The position numbers and the translations under genes are program-made. From NCBI RefSeq assembly GCF_032884065.1, contig NC_088863.1, positions 62,584,104 through 62,648,103 of the forward strand: DNA of 64,000 nucleotides, written 5' to 3'. Origin of the DNA: Artemia franciscana. Taxonomy: Eukaryota > Arthropoda > Branchiopoda > Anostraca > Artemiidae. The notes under the pieces were generated by a model that was given only the letters and a program-made list of their open reading frames with translations, made no database searches and had not been told where the DNA came from. This document shows positions 23,695-36,900 of the stretch, in pieces. Within the stretch, counting starts at the first letter, position 1; every line of letters begins with the position of its first letter.

Positions 23695-24203
23695 ATTTGA
23701 ATATCCAATTTAAATTTTACTCGTTTTAAGATTTTTTTTTACTCATTTATATTAGTATCTATTGACCTTTTTGTTGGCTATGATTGTTTATTTAATTTCT
23801 GTTCATTTCATGTTTCTGTTATTCTCTAATAGTAATGTCTGGTCATTTTAAATTTGGATTATTTTATGAATTCATTTTTTTAGTAGTTAAGTTTAGTATG
23901 GCACTTTACTAATCTTTGAAAAAAATTCTTCTTCATAAATTTTTCTAAAATTATTAAATGAAAATGCCTTTTTACTGTTATTTAAAAACAAGTTTCTTGT
24001 CTTGTGCCTTTTTGGGTAAATCCAAGTCATGCACTTTCGGCCAAATGTAAAAAAAAAAATTGTGGTATATAAATATTTCTCTTTATTAATTCACATTACA
24101 AAAATTGTGTTGAGCCAAGATAGAACCAGATATAGAAAGTGACTCAAACGGAAGGAAAAAAAATTATTACGACATTTAAATAGAACTTTTTCGACTACAA
24201 CTT

Positions 24204-24278
24204 CCTTGCGACAGGAGGGATTGAACCGCTGACCCATTGATCATGAGAACAGTGCTTATCCACTACGCTGTCAAAAGG
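24204..24278 (-). other. tRNA-like module in family 1 (copy 3)
   Basis: Differs from 443-517 at only a few positions (GGAGGGATTGAACC on the plus strand, and TCAAAAGG at the end). Its acceptor stem is weakened compared with the other two copies. Confidence 0.45.
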
Positions 24279-27200
24279 TATAGAGTCATTTTATTTTCCC
24301 ATCTGTTTATAAAGTTCACAAAATTTCAATAGAAAATTTATAATAATAGCTGATTTGTTTTTTCCTTAGGGGATGGGACTGAGGGTTCAGCAAAGCAATG
24401 GATTATTTTCCAATCATGAATTTGATCATTGGATTTTCTTTTTTAATTAGTTAGGCATGTTTTCTTAATATTTTTCTTTTGTTCTTCCGATACATGAGTC
24501 ATTTTGCCTTATTATTTTAATTCCGTAGTACTTTTTTTTTGCTTTTCGGTATTAAAACATTAAAATGTATTCTATATTTTATTCTGATTTACTTTGTTTC
24601 TTTTTTTTGAAAAACAAAATATGAATCGATTTATCAATCTGTACATAGAAATATACTTTTATCCAAAAATGAACACGGAAAATCTAATCCTCTAAAATCT
24701 AATCCCCCAAAGTATTATGATTTGCATGGTCGGTTTATTAGTTCAACTTCCCCCTCAAAATATCCAAGAGGTATAAAAAATTTGAAAAGAGTACTTTAAA
24801 TTTTCAAAACATCAAAGAACCAAAAAATAAATTGCTACAATATTCAAGAAGACTGAAAAAAAAGTAAATAAAAATAAACTGAATGTTTAATATATACTAA
24901 TTTAAAAAAAAAATCACGAAAGAAGTTTTTCAAAAAAAAGTAGAGCTACACTAAAACTAAAATAAGCAAAAATAAAGTCGAATAATTTTTCAAGCATAAA
25001 GCTACCATAAATTACCACCATTAAATAAATGAAACCCAAAAAGAACAGGAATCACAATAAATAACCGAGTCAAACTCAAAACAAGAACAAACTAATATGA
25101 TTAGGATTGACACCCTAAAATTTTCAACAATTTTTTAGCAGCATTTTACACAATTTCCAATAAAACACGTCCTTTTGAGAGTCTGGACGCACATGCAAAT
25201 ATTCCTTGATTTAGTTTTACACCTTCACATGTTCCCCTGAAAATTAAAATGTATTATCCTTCCTAAGACCACCATACAAATGGGGCCTTTGGATTTAGTT
25301 TTATAGAACATTCCATGATAGTTTATACTTTGTTCCTTATTCTATACCCTATTGCCGCCTGGATATCTTTGCAACCTTGATTCACTAAAGCTATTTTGAT
25401 TTAGTTCAATATTGGTAATAATAGAAGCAGTAGAAGGGATAGTAGAAGTAGCAGTAAAAGTGTTATTATTGATGGCCCTGAGAATCTCAGCTGAATAACC
25501 CATATGCAAAGAGTGTGTTTAGATTTAGTTCAATACTAACCTCAACGTTCTCTGAAAGTTTAATTAATGCCCTTAGCTTTAGTAATAGTGGTAGACACAG
25601 TGGCAAAAATAGTAGGAGGAGCAATTGCAGTATCATTAGTGATAGCACTAGCATCATTAATTGTAAGAAGCAATAGTATTCACATTGTGCCTGTTTGGTA
25701 TAGCTCAAAATCGTCTCCTCTTGCCTTAATAGGTTCAACTTAATACTTTAAGGTGTTTCTGAAATATTACTGATACGTTCTGTTGATAACCTGTGTGTAT
25801 ATAATATGTTTTAATTTAGTCCAATATTCCTCTCAACAGCCCCTGAAAGCTCCAAATTAATACAATTACCCTTACTATTATTGGTACAAAGAGCACTAAT
25901 AATAGTAAGACTACTTGCAGTACCAACATGTACATAAGACATTCTTATTACCACAATACACCCCAGAACATGCCTAACATCCAAAGCCGTTCTCGAGATA
26001 CTGTTGATAAAGACTTTTGACAGCCTGCCTACAAACAGCATGTTTTAATTTAATTTACTATTCTCCTCAATATTTCCTGAAATTTTCAATTTGACACCCA
26101 TAACCTTAGTAGTAGTAGAAGTGGTATAGTAGTATGTACTTAGTGCCTTCTGGTTTGTTCATTGTACCTTTCAACATTAAAAGTTTACACTTGTTACTCT
26201 AAGCGCCTTCTTAGATATAGCTGTTACACCCTTTTACTAGGCTATATCCACATTGCGTCCAATTTAGCATATTTCACTATCCTCTTCATCAGTCCCTGAA
26301 GTTTTCACCAAATACTCTTTGTTTCAGTAGTACTAGTAGTAGTAATCAAAGTAGTATTTGTAGTAGAGATAATCATAGCAATAGCAGTTTTAGTAGTAGT
26401 TCGAGTAACAATAGTAGTAGGACCAGTCGTAATAGTAATAGTATGTAAACTTTGCATTTTGCCTAGTTCAACATCCACCTTAAAATACTCTAACAATTTT
26501 CAACTTAATACCCTATACCATTCCTATGTTTGATGATATATTTGGGATATTGATGATACACCTTTCTGACTAAGTTCATGCACATAGTATGTTTGAAATG
26601 GTTTTTGAAAAATGGTTCATGAGCTTCTGCTCAAGGATGACTCCAGCCGTTTTTAAACAACCCTGTAAAGGGGCTGCAGAACATGGGATACATTGACTGG
26701 CAACTTGAGGATTGTAAAGTTCTTTTCTAAACCGAGCTTCACGAGATCCAAGGATAAATGGAGGTCATTGCTGTCAAGAAAAAGAAAGGTCTTTTCCTTG
26801 ACTTGAGATAGGATAAAAAATCTCTAAACCAGTCATAGAAGAGGTCCACAGTCATTTATCCTTTCTTAATAGCTATATATCATGCATCTGGACGGTATCA
26901 GTTCACAAGCTCCTGCTCATAAGATGATATGGTGGAAAAGCCAAGAGCTCATTTGGCATGAGCTCCATCAAAATTCTAAGAAAACATTGATTGATCTAAA
27001 GGAAAATCAGAGGCTTAATGCCGGTCGAGATTTAAAATAAGAACTCTGAGACACAAGGTCCTTCTAAATATCAAAATTCATTAAGATCCGATCACCCCAT
27101 TGAAAGTTAAAATTACCTCATTTTTTCTAATTTTTCCTCTCCTTTCAGCCCCCCCCTCCAGATGGTCAAATAGGAGAAAACGACTTTATCAAGTCAATTT

Positions 27201-28248
27201 GTGAAGGTCCATAACACGCCTACCAATTTTAATCGTTCTAGAGCGACCAGGAGCACCGAACTCGCCCTCCTAACTCCTCCAAAGAGAGCAGATCCAGTTC
27301 AGTTATGTCAATCACATATCTACGACATTTGCTTATTCTACCCACCAAGTTTCATCCCGATTTCTCCACTCTAAGCATTTTCCAATTTTTCCAATAAATT
27401 TCCAATATAATTTTTTTCATTTTTCCTCTTCCTCCACCCCCTTCCAGAGGGCCGAATGGGGGAAACAACTGTAATCAAGTCAATTTGTAATGGTCCCTGA
27501 CACATAAACCAATTTTCATGGTCCTAGCACGTCCAGAAGCATCGAACTCGCCATAGCACCGGAAATCCGAATTTTCTGAATTACCCCCCCCCACCCCCAA
27601 CTCCCCAAAGAGAGTGGATCTGGTCTGGTTATTTCAGTCACGTATCTTGGACTTGTGCTTATTCTTTCCGCCAAGTGTCATCGTGATCTCCAAACTCTAA
27701 GTGTTTTCCAAGATTTCCAGTTTTCAAATTTAAAAATACCTTATTTCTTCTAATTTTTCAGAATTAAACCTCCCCCTAACGTCCTCAAAGAGAGCGGATC
27801 CATTCCAGTTATATCAATGACGTATCTAGGACTTGTGCTTAGTTTTTCCACCAGGTTTCATCCCGATACCTCCACTCTAATTGTTTTCCAACATTTCATG
27901 CTTCCCCCTCCAACTCCCCCGAATGTCACCTGATCCGATCGAGATTTAAAATAAGAGCTCTGAGACACAATATCCTTCTAAATATTAAATTTCATTAAGA
28001 TTCGATCAAAAACTCGCAAGTTAAAAATACCTCATTTTTCTAATTTTTCCGAATTAACCGTTCCCCCACACCCCCCAAGATGGTCGAATCAGGGAAACGA
28101 CTGTTTCTAATTTAATCTGGTAAGGTACCATATAAGCCTGCCAAATTTAATCATCCTAGCTTATCTGGAAGTGCCTAAATTAGCAAAACCGGGACAGACA
28201 GACAGACAGACCGACCGACAGAATTTGCGATCGCTATATGTCAATTGT

Positions 28249-28268
28249 TTAATACCAAGTGCCATAAA
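28249..28268. repeat. Terminal palindrome of family 1, right end
   Basis: Reads CAATTGTTTAATACCAAGTG on the plus strand: imperfect 8-base arms around TAAT. It is the inverse of the end at 1720-1742 and the matching of arms stops just beyond it. Confidence 0.55.
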
Positions 28269-28269
28269 A

Positions 28270-29363
28270 AGCAATATGATGTTTTAATACCTGGGGGAGC
28301 TGTGCAGTGGTACATCCAGAATTTTCTTTAGGGGAAGGGGGTGCATAATAGGTTTTCTTCGATTAACTTGTGATAAAATTTAGGGCCTACTGACGACGGA
28401 GGACAAAATCCAAACTTTGGCAGACCTGTCTCTAAATAAAAGTGCACAAAATATATCTGAAATTTTGTTGGGATCTAGTACATCTTACTCCCCTCTCTCT
28501 CATTTATGGCAGCGAGATATCATTTATTTATAGCATTCTTCTAAAAGATAGAAAGAAAAGAAGAAAAGAAAAGAAGAAAAGAAATAAGAAAAGAAAAGAA
28601 GAAGAGAAGAAAAAAAACAGAAAAAAGAATCAACTACCTGTTGCAAAACATTTGGCAATGTTCCACCTTCACTTAATCTTCCCCAACTGCTAACAGTTGT
28701 GTTCATTCTAACATGTATATCATCACTAGATGGCAGGCAAATTGGTGAAATAGTAGAAATTCATCCGGTTCCTCTAAATGCAATAATGCAATATCGTATT
28801 CATACGTCAAAAAATTATATTAGGTGTCAAAACTTTTCTTCGTCATTGTCCTTTCTACAACTGGAAACTCCTCTGTGAGTGAAGATACGTCATATTCTCC
28901 CAGTCAAATTTGATTTGAGTAGGCAAAAGGCTAAAAAGTGCGAAAATTAATTAAAACAAAATAATATTACGGCATTGGACTAGTCTAGAAGCGGTATGTA
29001 GATGTAGTGTACATAGTCTTTTAAACACTCCCTAAAAGGAAAACCAAATATGAAATATGCTTCAAAATAGGTATTTTCTATCTTGTTTCATTCTCATATT
29101 TAATATATACTGACGCTTTCAATCTAAAAACGTTATACTGGAGCGAATAACAACGTATTAAGCAAAATAACATCATTCAAAAATGAATTGGAGAATATCG
29201 AATGGTAAATGGTCATATTTTGATATTTTCATATCACCAAAGTCCACAAACCCTATTAATACCCCCCTGTTAAGTCATATTTAATATTGATTTACTTGTT
29301 TTTATTTTGTTTCCGTTGTTTAGATCAACTTATTCTCAATTGAATCGAGTATTTTCCTCTATA
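28270..29363 (+). repeat. Direct repeat copy 2 (partner 11590-12540)
   Basis: Parallel to 11590-12540 up to TTTTCCTCTAT, where the old RTE-like LINE begins. It holds the same AAG-rich tract (28545-28625), which makes another spurious Lys-rich ORF. An extra stretch at about 29020-29240 has no counterpart in copy 1. Confidence 0.8.
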
Positions 29364-29378
29364 CTACTACTACTACTA

Positions 29379-32170
29379 CTAATAACTCACTGCAGCACCA
29401 AGCCACCTGAGGCCAACACAGCTACGCCCGCTCCTCCTCCAACCTAATCTATTTAAAGCCTCCCTCTTTACACCTTCCCAGGAAGTTCCCATTTCCCTTA
29501 AATCTTTATTTATGACTTCCTCCCAACCCAGACAAGGACGACCTGCTTTCCGTGTAGCCCCAGACGGTTGGCCAAAAAGGAAAATCTTCGGTAATCCGTC
29601 ATCCTTCATCCGTAGAACGTGGCCTAGCCATCTCTACCTTTCTTTCATTATAGCCCCAGAAAGCGGGATTGAACCACACTTTTCGTAAAACCTACTGTTT
29701 GAAAAACGGGCAGTCAGCCGGGTACCCAGAACAATCCGTAGGCAATTTCTCTGGAAAACATCTAGTAAATTTTCATCTGCTTTTCGGAGTGCCCATGCTT
29801 CAGAGCCATATTTGACCACTGTCATCACTGTAGCTTCCAATATTCTAATCTTGGTTTGAAGACTTATCTTTCTATTCTTCCAAACTTTTTTTTAACTCTG
29901 AAAAAACACCCTGAGAATTAGCTATTTTACTTTTAACATCTTCACTGCTCCCACCATCTTTACTAATAATACTACCAAGGTAACTGAAGCTCCCAACCTG
30001 ATCAATCTTTTCGTTACCTAATGTTACCTGTTCATCTTCACTTATTCCTAACCTTAGTGACTTAGTCTTCTTAACATTAATTTTCAAGCCTATTTTAGCA
30101 CCCTGAACTCGTAAAACCTCTAAAAATTCATTCATTTTGCTCATACTTTCATCTAATATGCTTAAATCATCAGTATAATCTAAGTCCAGGAGCGTTCTTC
30201 CTCCCCATTTGATTCCATGGTCTCCAATTGCCTTTCCTGTGCTCCTTAAGACGAAGTCCATCAAAATGATCCATATAAAGGGGGATAGAACACAACCCTG
30301 CTTAACTCCTGATTTAATACAAAACTAGTTGCTAACCTCATTTCCTACCTTAACCGCAGCAGTATTATGCTCGTACATAGCTCAAATCACTTTAATGTAT
30401 TTTTCTGGTGTACCATATAACGATAAGACCTTTGTTAACGCTGTTCTATCAACAGAATCGAAAGCTTGCTCATAATCGATAAAACTAAGGACCAAAGGTG
30501 TTTGACAACGAAGGGACTTCTCAATTATTAACCTAAGAGTGAAAACATGGTCGACACATCCTCTACCTTTTCTAAAACCGCATTGTTCTTCCCTTAAAAC
30601 TTTGTCTACAGCATGTCTCAGTCTAAAAATTATCATATTACTCAGTAATTTGCTACCTACAGAGAACAGACTAATGCCTCAATAATTACGACACTAACTT
30701 TTGTCACCTTTCTTATACAGTGGTTTAATTAAGGTTTTCCTAAAATCATTGGGTACTTCCCCTTTTTCAAAAATCATGTTCATAATCTTCAGTAGCTTAT
30801 TCCTAACCTCAGAGCCACCATATTTATGGAACTCATTAAATATACTATCAGCACCTGGGGCTTTATTATTTTTTAATCCCTCTAGTACTGTCGCTAATTC
30901 TTCCTCACTACACAAATCTTTTTAATTGTCATTTTCATCTATATCTTTTCCTGCAATTGTATCTCAGTTTAGCACATTCTCAAAATGTTCCACCCATCTT
31001 TCTTTAACTTTTTCCTTATCACTAATTGTGGCCCCATTTCTATCTTTAACTGGGACTAGTCCGGATTGGCTACTCCCTTTCAATTTAATAACAGGCCAGT
31101 ATAATATTTTACTAATATACCGTCTAGCCGCATCTTCCAGATCCTCAGCAATTTTATCCATCGCCTCCATTTAACATCTCCTTAGTTCATATTTTAATGC
31201 TTTCTCCACTTTCTTTACATTCCTTTTGTTTTCATACGACCTATCAATCAAATAATTCTTATACAAACCCCTTTTACTCTCTATTAAACCTAAAGCTTTT
31301 TCCCTAATATTCCTAGTTGCTTTCTTAGCACTCTTCCCTAGGACACCATCAGCAACTTCACAAATTGTTTTTCTGAAATTATTCCATCCATCTTCCACAT
31401 TGTCAAATTTTAAACCCTCAAGTTTTGTACTCAACTGTTCCTGAAATTTTTTTCTCAAATTTTCATCCTGAAGTCTACCAACATCATAACTTTCCGGGAG
31501 GGAGTTACCCTTCCGAAGTTTCAGCTTTAAATTAACCTTAGACACTACTAGACGGTGATCTTTACTTTTAACATCAATAACGGCACTCCTATACACCCTA
31601 GTATCTTGTATTGATCCTGCTAGTCTTCTGTTTACAATAACATAATCAATAAGGTTTGCTGTCTTACCATCACGTGAATACCATGTCAACTTATGGGCCA
31701 TTTTGTGACCAAACACCGTATTGGTTATAACTAGGTTGTTATACCTACAAAATTGCAAAAGCCTATAGACGTTACTGTTTTCTTTACCTAGGCTAGGATA
31801 CCATCTATCCCTATTTCTACCAACTTGGGCATTAAAATCTCCTAGCAAAAACACCATATTTCTACCTGGTACCCTGTCTATTTGCTCCTGTAATTGTAAG
31901 TAAAATTCATCTGAATCACTAGTATCTCCATCAGTTGGTTCAATGGGGACATATACTACTATAACTGATACCCTAAACTTTTTAGTCATAAAATGAGCAA
32001 TTAGTATTCTATTATTAATACCCTCCTAGCCTAAACAAGACTTAGCAGCTTCCTTATTCATCATGAGCCCTACTCCTTGTCTATGTACCCCATCCTTCCT
32101 GCCTGAGTAAACAAATTCTATGTCACCTAATTTCATGCTTCCTACCCCTGGGATATGAGTTTCTTCTGCC
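29379..32170 (-). pseudogene. Old RTE-like LINE ORF, endonuclease and reverse transcriptase
   Basis: Reading down the minus strand: GVGLMMNKEAAKSCLG, then VVYVPIEPTDG, GDFNAQVG and the SKDHRLVVSK active-site histidine region. Then come the RT blocks LKNNKAPGADSI, IKPLYKKGDKS, EEQCGFRKGRGCVDHV, FIDYEQAFDSVD, SGVKQGCVLSPF and LDYTDDLSI. The last is a change of the catalytic YADD to YTDD. A C-terminal GSEAWALRK and FQRNCLR region of RTE type follows. From 31989 to 29872 the frame is constant but broken by at least six stops, several consistent with CGA to TGA or TGG to TAG. One frame change occurs between 29872 and 29840. Not functional. Confidence 0.85.
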
Positions 32171-32171
32171 T

Positions 32172-35100
32172 GGGGTTACCTAGATGGGAATCAAGATGAC
32201 AGCCGAGGCCCTCTCTTAGCACGGCTATGGTGCGGTTTGGGTTGCCGTAGCTGTATCTCCGTCTCTAGTGTATCCTTGGGAAGTCGACCACACTACCTCA
32301 AAGTGGTGAAGCGGTGGCAACATTCCGTAGCTACATGCCTAGCGAAAGAATGGCTAAAGTGTGGAGGCGCCGACGGACTGGGGACCTGTCGGTCAATAAT
32401 ATTCCCACGAAACGTTATGAAAAAAGCAGATCAAAGAGTGTTAAAACAAGCTACGGCATTCCCGACAAGCGATGCGTTGGATGATTTACCGGCGTCTCCT
32501 TCGAAAAATTGGCGAGCTGGACACCTGTTGAAACGAAGACAATCCCTTGCAATAGGGTGCTGGAACGTCTGTTCGATGAAATGTTTGACGACCCAAACTT
32601 TCATAGCTGGTGAAATACATCGCCTAGGCCTCGACATCCTCTGTGTATCAGAGACAAGAATAAATGACACACTAGAAAACCATGAGATAGCAACACCAGA
32701 TTCAGAGAACTCTTTCTTCTTTTATAACTCAGGACCCAAAGATGGTAGTGGCAGTGCAGGGGTTGGATTTCTCCTTAACATCCAAGCACAAAAAGCTCTA
32801 ATAGAATGGGAGCCCGTATCATCTCGCCTTGCAAAAGCTAGATTCCGAAGCAAACTGTTTAATGTTACAGTGTTTGCGGTCTACGCACCCACAAGGGTCA
32901 GCTCTGAACAAGCAATAGATACGTTTTACGCCGAACTCAACGAAGCTGTAAAAAAGACCCCCAAACGTGACCTCCTCATTATCGGTGGCGACCTCAACGC
33001 ACACGTCGGCAGCAGACAGGCAAACGGCGACAGGAGCCTTGGAATTCACGGGTACGGCGAAAGATGCGAACGAGGAACCAGATTGGTCCAATTCGCCCAA
33101 GCGAACAACCTCGTAATAGCAAACACCCTTTTCAGACACAAGCCCTCACACGTCATAACCTGGAGATCCAGAGATGGAAGGACATCTTCCCAGCTGGACT
33201 ACCTACTCGTGTCGTCACGTTGGAGAAGCTCGATCCAGAACTGCAGAGCCTACAGAGGACCTGACACAGGTTCCAAGGGCGGGTCGGATCATACCTTGGT
33301 CAAAATGTCTGTGAAGATCAGGCTAGTGGCTCGTAAACGGAAGGAACCCCCAGAAAGATTTGACGTTGCCCGTCTTAAGGACCCGACAGTAGTAGAACAA
33401 TTCCGTGTTCAACTTTCAAATCGTTTCACCGCCCTCGAGCATGAACACTCAAATGAGTCTCCTGAGGACGGGAACTCGAGCGGGTCGTCGGTTAACGAAG
33501 ATTGGCAGAAGTTCCGAAATACACTACAGGAGGTAGCTCTCGAAACCCTTGGAAGAGTGAAGCGAAAGCGAAGACGGTGGATGTCCGAAGAGACAATCCG
33601 ACTTGCAACGAAGAAAAGTCTGTTACCATCACGCCACTCAGCTGAATTCAAACAGCTACGCAAGCTATGTCACCAGTCGGGCAGAAAAGACAGAAGGAAG
33701 TACTGGGAGAATATGGCGGTGGAGATGCAAAAAGCAGCTAGCCTGTCTGATACTAGGAAACTGTATCAGCTGCTTAAAGAGTCCACTGGGAAGAGGTCGA
33801 AGAACTCGGCCTCTGTAAGAGACGAACACGGTAACATCCTAACGAGTCGTGACGAAGTCGTTGACCGTTGGAAGCGCCATTTCCAGAAACTCCTAAATCC
33901 CCAAGTCGACCCTTCATCACCTGCTCCAAATCTTCAAGTGACCCAACCTCCCCCACCTCCTTCATCAACGCTCATTATCCAATACGCAGGAGTCAAAATA
34001 GAGCCCCCTGACGAAGAGGAAATCCTGGCAGCAATAAAGAAGCTGAAGAATCATAAAGCGCCGGGAATTGACGCCATACCAGCAGAAATCTACAAGGTAA
34101 GCCCCAGGCTTCTTGCACAGAACCTAGAAAAACTGCTCAAGAAAATTTGGGTACAGGAGGTTCTCCCAGACGATTGGAAAGTTTCAATTATCATCCCCTT
34201 GTATAAAAAAGGGGATAAAGCTGAATGCAAGAATTACCGGGGGATATCGCTCATAAGCATCGCTGCCAAAATATTTGCCATGATTTTACTCAACCGCTTC
34301 AGCTCAATCAGAAACACGACCACACGCCCAAACCAGGCGGGCTTTCGGCCAGGAATGGGCTGCATTGATCAGCTCTTTACACTCCGGCAAATTCTCGAAC
34401 ACCGCATGAAACACAATCAGATTACTATAGCCGTCTTCATAGATTTTATAACGGCCTTTGACTCGATCGTTAGAGATGGCATATGGGCTGCGATGCAAGA
34501 GGACGGCGTCCCTGATAAGCTGATACGCCTTATTCAGGCATACTACCAACACGTTCGTGCCTGTATACAAGCTGATGGAGAGCTGTCCTCCCTCTTCGAC
34601 ATCGATTTCGGGGTGAGACAGGGCTGCATCCTGTCCCCCATCCTCTTCAACTTTGTTATCGATTGGATCATGAAGCGCGCCATGCAATCTGCCAGAGGCG
34701 TTGAAGTAAGCCCTGACTTCTCCATCAAAGACCTTGACTACGCGGATGACATTGCCTTGCTAGAAAACGATATAGATCATGCGCAAGCCATGCTGTGTAA
34801 TGTTGCTGCTACTGCAGATTTGGTTGGGCTGAAGATCAGTAAGGATAAAACCTAAATTCTGACAAATTCTGAGGATGTACTCACAAGGGGCATCTCTATC
34901 GACAACTCCCGTTTAGAGGTCGTTGACCAGTTCAAGTACCTGGGATCCCTCATCGACATTTCCGGCGGCTGCAGTACGGAAGTCCAGAGCAGAATATCAT
35001 CAGCATCGATAGTCTTTGCTCAACTTAGGAAGAACCTGTGGAGACAAAGAGACGTCCTACTAAAAACAAAAATCCAGATCTTTGAAGCAACCGTCCGCTC

Positions 35101-35596
35101 CGTACTCCTTTACGGATGCGAGACATGGCCCCTGAAAGCAGCGGATGTTCATGCTCTCAAAGTATTCGACCACTCCTGCCTGAGACAAATCCTCGGTGTC
35201 TCCCTCCGAGACAGAATTAGCAACGTCGAAATTCGTAGACGATGCCACCAGAAGCATGACATTGAAGCCCTAATAAAAAAACGCCGCCTAACTTGGTTTG
35301 GCCATGTTTGTCGGAGGTCAGATGACACCCTCACTAAAAAGGCGCTATACTGCAAACCCCTCGCACACTGGAAGAAGAAGCGAGGTGGACAAGTCAAGAC
35401 CTGGCTTAACACACTCAAGGCGGACCTAGAGCCGATTGGTGGTTTCCGACGACACGGCCGAAGATGGGACAAGCAGTGGCTTGAAATATGTGCACCACAC
35501 ACACACGACCGAGCGGCTTGGCACTCAACCGTCTGCCAGATCATAGCGCCAGGGAGAGCTGAAGAGCTTGTGTCCTGAAACAAGTACAAGTAAGTA
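32172..35596 (+). mobile_element. Younger RTE-like LINE nested in the old LINE
   Basis: A plus-strand single-ORF element inserted in the endonuclease domain of the old minus-strand LINE. On the right the host frame reads TWNVTTLKNDYRID...RRFEL up to 35597; on the left it resumes with AEETHIPGVGSMKLGD at about 32170. The 3' end carries short AAGTACAAGTAAGTA repeats, typical of RTE tails. The 5' UTR is about 32172-32236. Confidence 0.85.
32237..35578 (+). pseudogene. RTE-like LINE polyprotein, one stop codon
   Basis: Endonuclease plus reverse transcriptase for target-primed retrotransposition. Numbering from TTG at 32237, the endonuclease has CWN at 108-110, SET at 138-140, GGDLN at 250-254 and SDH at 350-352. 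The RT has LYKKGD, NQAGFRPGMGCID near 699, FIDFITAFD at 734-742, VRQGCILSP near 793 and YADD at 835-838. TAA at 34853-34855 falls in KTKILT-like context, and the same frame then stays open to TGA at 35576-35578. The C-terminal part reads YGCETWPLK, CLRQILGV and RRLTWFGHV, which are RTE landmarks. Total is about 1113 codons with one nonsense change. No good ATG lies at the 5' end (the first in-frame ATG is MKKADQ), so the start is uncertain. Confidence 0.88.
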
Positions 35597-35683
35597 CAGT
35601 TCAAACCGTCTGAATTCGTCAGTTAAAATGTCGATGCGATAGTCATTTTTTAACGTCGTAACATTCCAAGTTCTAATTTTCAT
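35597..35683 (-). pseudogene. N-terminal endonuclease fragment of the old LINE
   Basis: The minus-strand reading MKIRTWNVTTLKNDYRIDIL is the conserved first strand of an RTE endonuclease, with the WN motif. It is cut after FEL by the 3' end of the nested LINE. The continuation is 3.4 kb away at 32170, which proves the nesting order. Confidence 0.75.
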
Positions 35684-36575
35684 GTTCTTTAAATCTTTGA
35701 AATTATTTTGGCCTCAAGAAAAGCAGTGATCCCAGATACCAGTGCAGGATGGGGACCAACATATCTTCTCAAGTCTACACCGAAGCGCTTAAGCCGGCTT
35801 AGAACCGGACAGCAAGAAGTCCCTTGGACCTCCAGTAAGTTGGAGGCTTTGTGCAATCCTGGGCCCATCTTGGTCACAACATAGTTTTCAGCACTTGGCG
35901 ATGCTCTTCTATCAACAAGAGTCGAAATCCTGCACAGACAGTCCCAAGCCTATTACCTCTGACTCATTATATATTCATGCCTACAAATATTATGCTACTA
36001 CGGGGAGGCAGCCCATAGTAGATAAATTAGCTAGGAAGAGGTTTTTCAGCCCGAAAACGCCCATCAAAACAAACTAAGCCCAGAAAATTATCCAATAATC
36101 AGAATCCCGTACGAGTGCTGTGTTGTTTACTAATCTATAATTTCCTCGAGGGGCGCCACTCCTCAATTTGGAAAAATTGACCGCAAGTTTCCCAGTCTTG
36201 CAGGTACCCCGAAAGGGTCGAGGCAGCCCTTTACAGAGGCCGTTGTCCATAAATCTGGATCTTACGCCCTACCGCAGTTGTCCTCCTATAGAGGATCCTC
36301 CCACGATGGTGTTCTGCTTCACCATGCTATTTAACCCATTACTGGGAGAAGGTTTGTAACTCATCTGACGTCTGAACACGGCAGTTAGCCCTGCAGAGTG
36401 TACATTTGAGGGGCCTTCTTCCTCCTCCACCTGTAATTATGACCCCCAGGGGAGGATTTCCCAGTTTCTATTATGGGCCCCACTGGGACAAGGTCCTACT
36501 TGGTCTAAGCCTCCTATGGAGCTGCTCTATCTATCTGCAGGGCTTTCCCTTATCTGTTGTCCTCCACAAAAACCT
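35684..36575 (-). other. Probable 5' region of the old LINE
   Basis: A moderately GC-rich block quite unlike the surrounding AT-rich DNA. Short ORFs on both strands have no motif. I infer that it is 5' UTR because it runs directly into the endonuclease start codon at 35683. Confidence 0.45.
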
Positions 36576-36589
36576 AGCATGATTATCTA

Positions 36590-36889
<300 letters not shown>

Positions 36890-36900
36890 TACGAATTTGT

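Larger units (their letters stand above)
23695..28268 (+). repeat. Right arm of giant inverted repeat, outer block
   Basis: The reverse complement of 1719-6735, and 23759-25490 is also a direct match to 1-1718. It contains the tRNA-like module (24204-24278), the composite minisatellite (about 25150-26520), the GAGCTCAT hairpin (26945-26965), the roughly 300-bp tandem array (27010-28200) and the terminal palindrome (28249-28268). Confidence 0.85.
29363..36575 (-). mobile_element. Old RTE-like LINE, interrupted by a younger LINE
   Basis: A minus-strand non-LTR element. Its 3' end carries a TAG-triplet tail (ACTACTACT on the plus strand, 29365-29382). Reverse transcriptase and endonuclease codons run from 29379 to about 32170. 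The start of the endonuclease lies on the far side of the insertion at 35597-35683. The region 35684-36575, up to the (TA)n tract, is taken as its 5' end because no other element is visible there; that boundary is uncertain. Confidence 0.75.

Noticed and set aside
32431-35604. Several minus-strand ORFs over the plus-strand LINE (for example 34304-34687, 35149-35604)
   Set aside because: Antisense shadows of a clear reverse-transcriptase gene.
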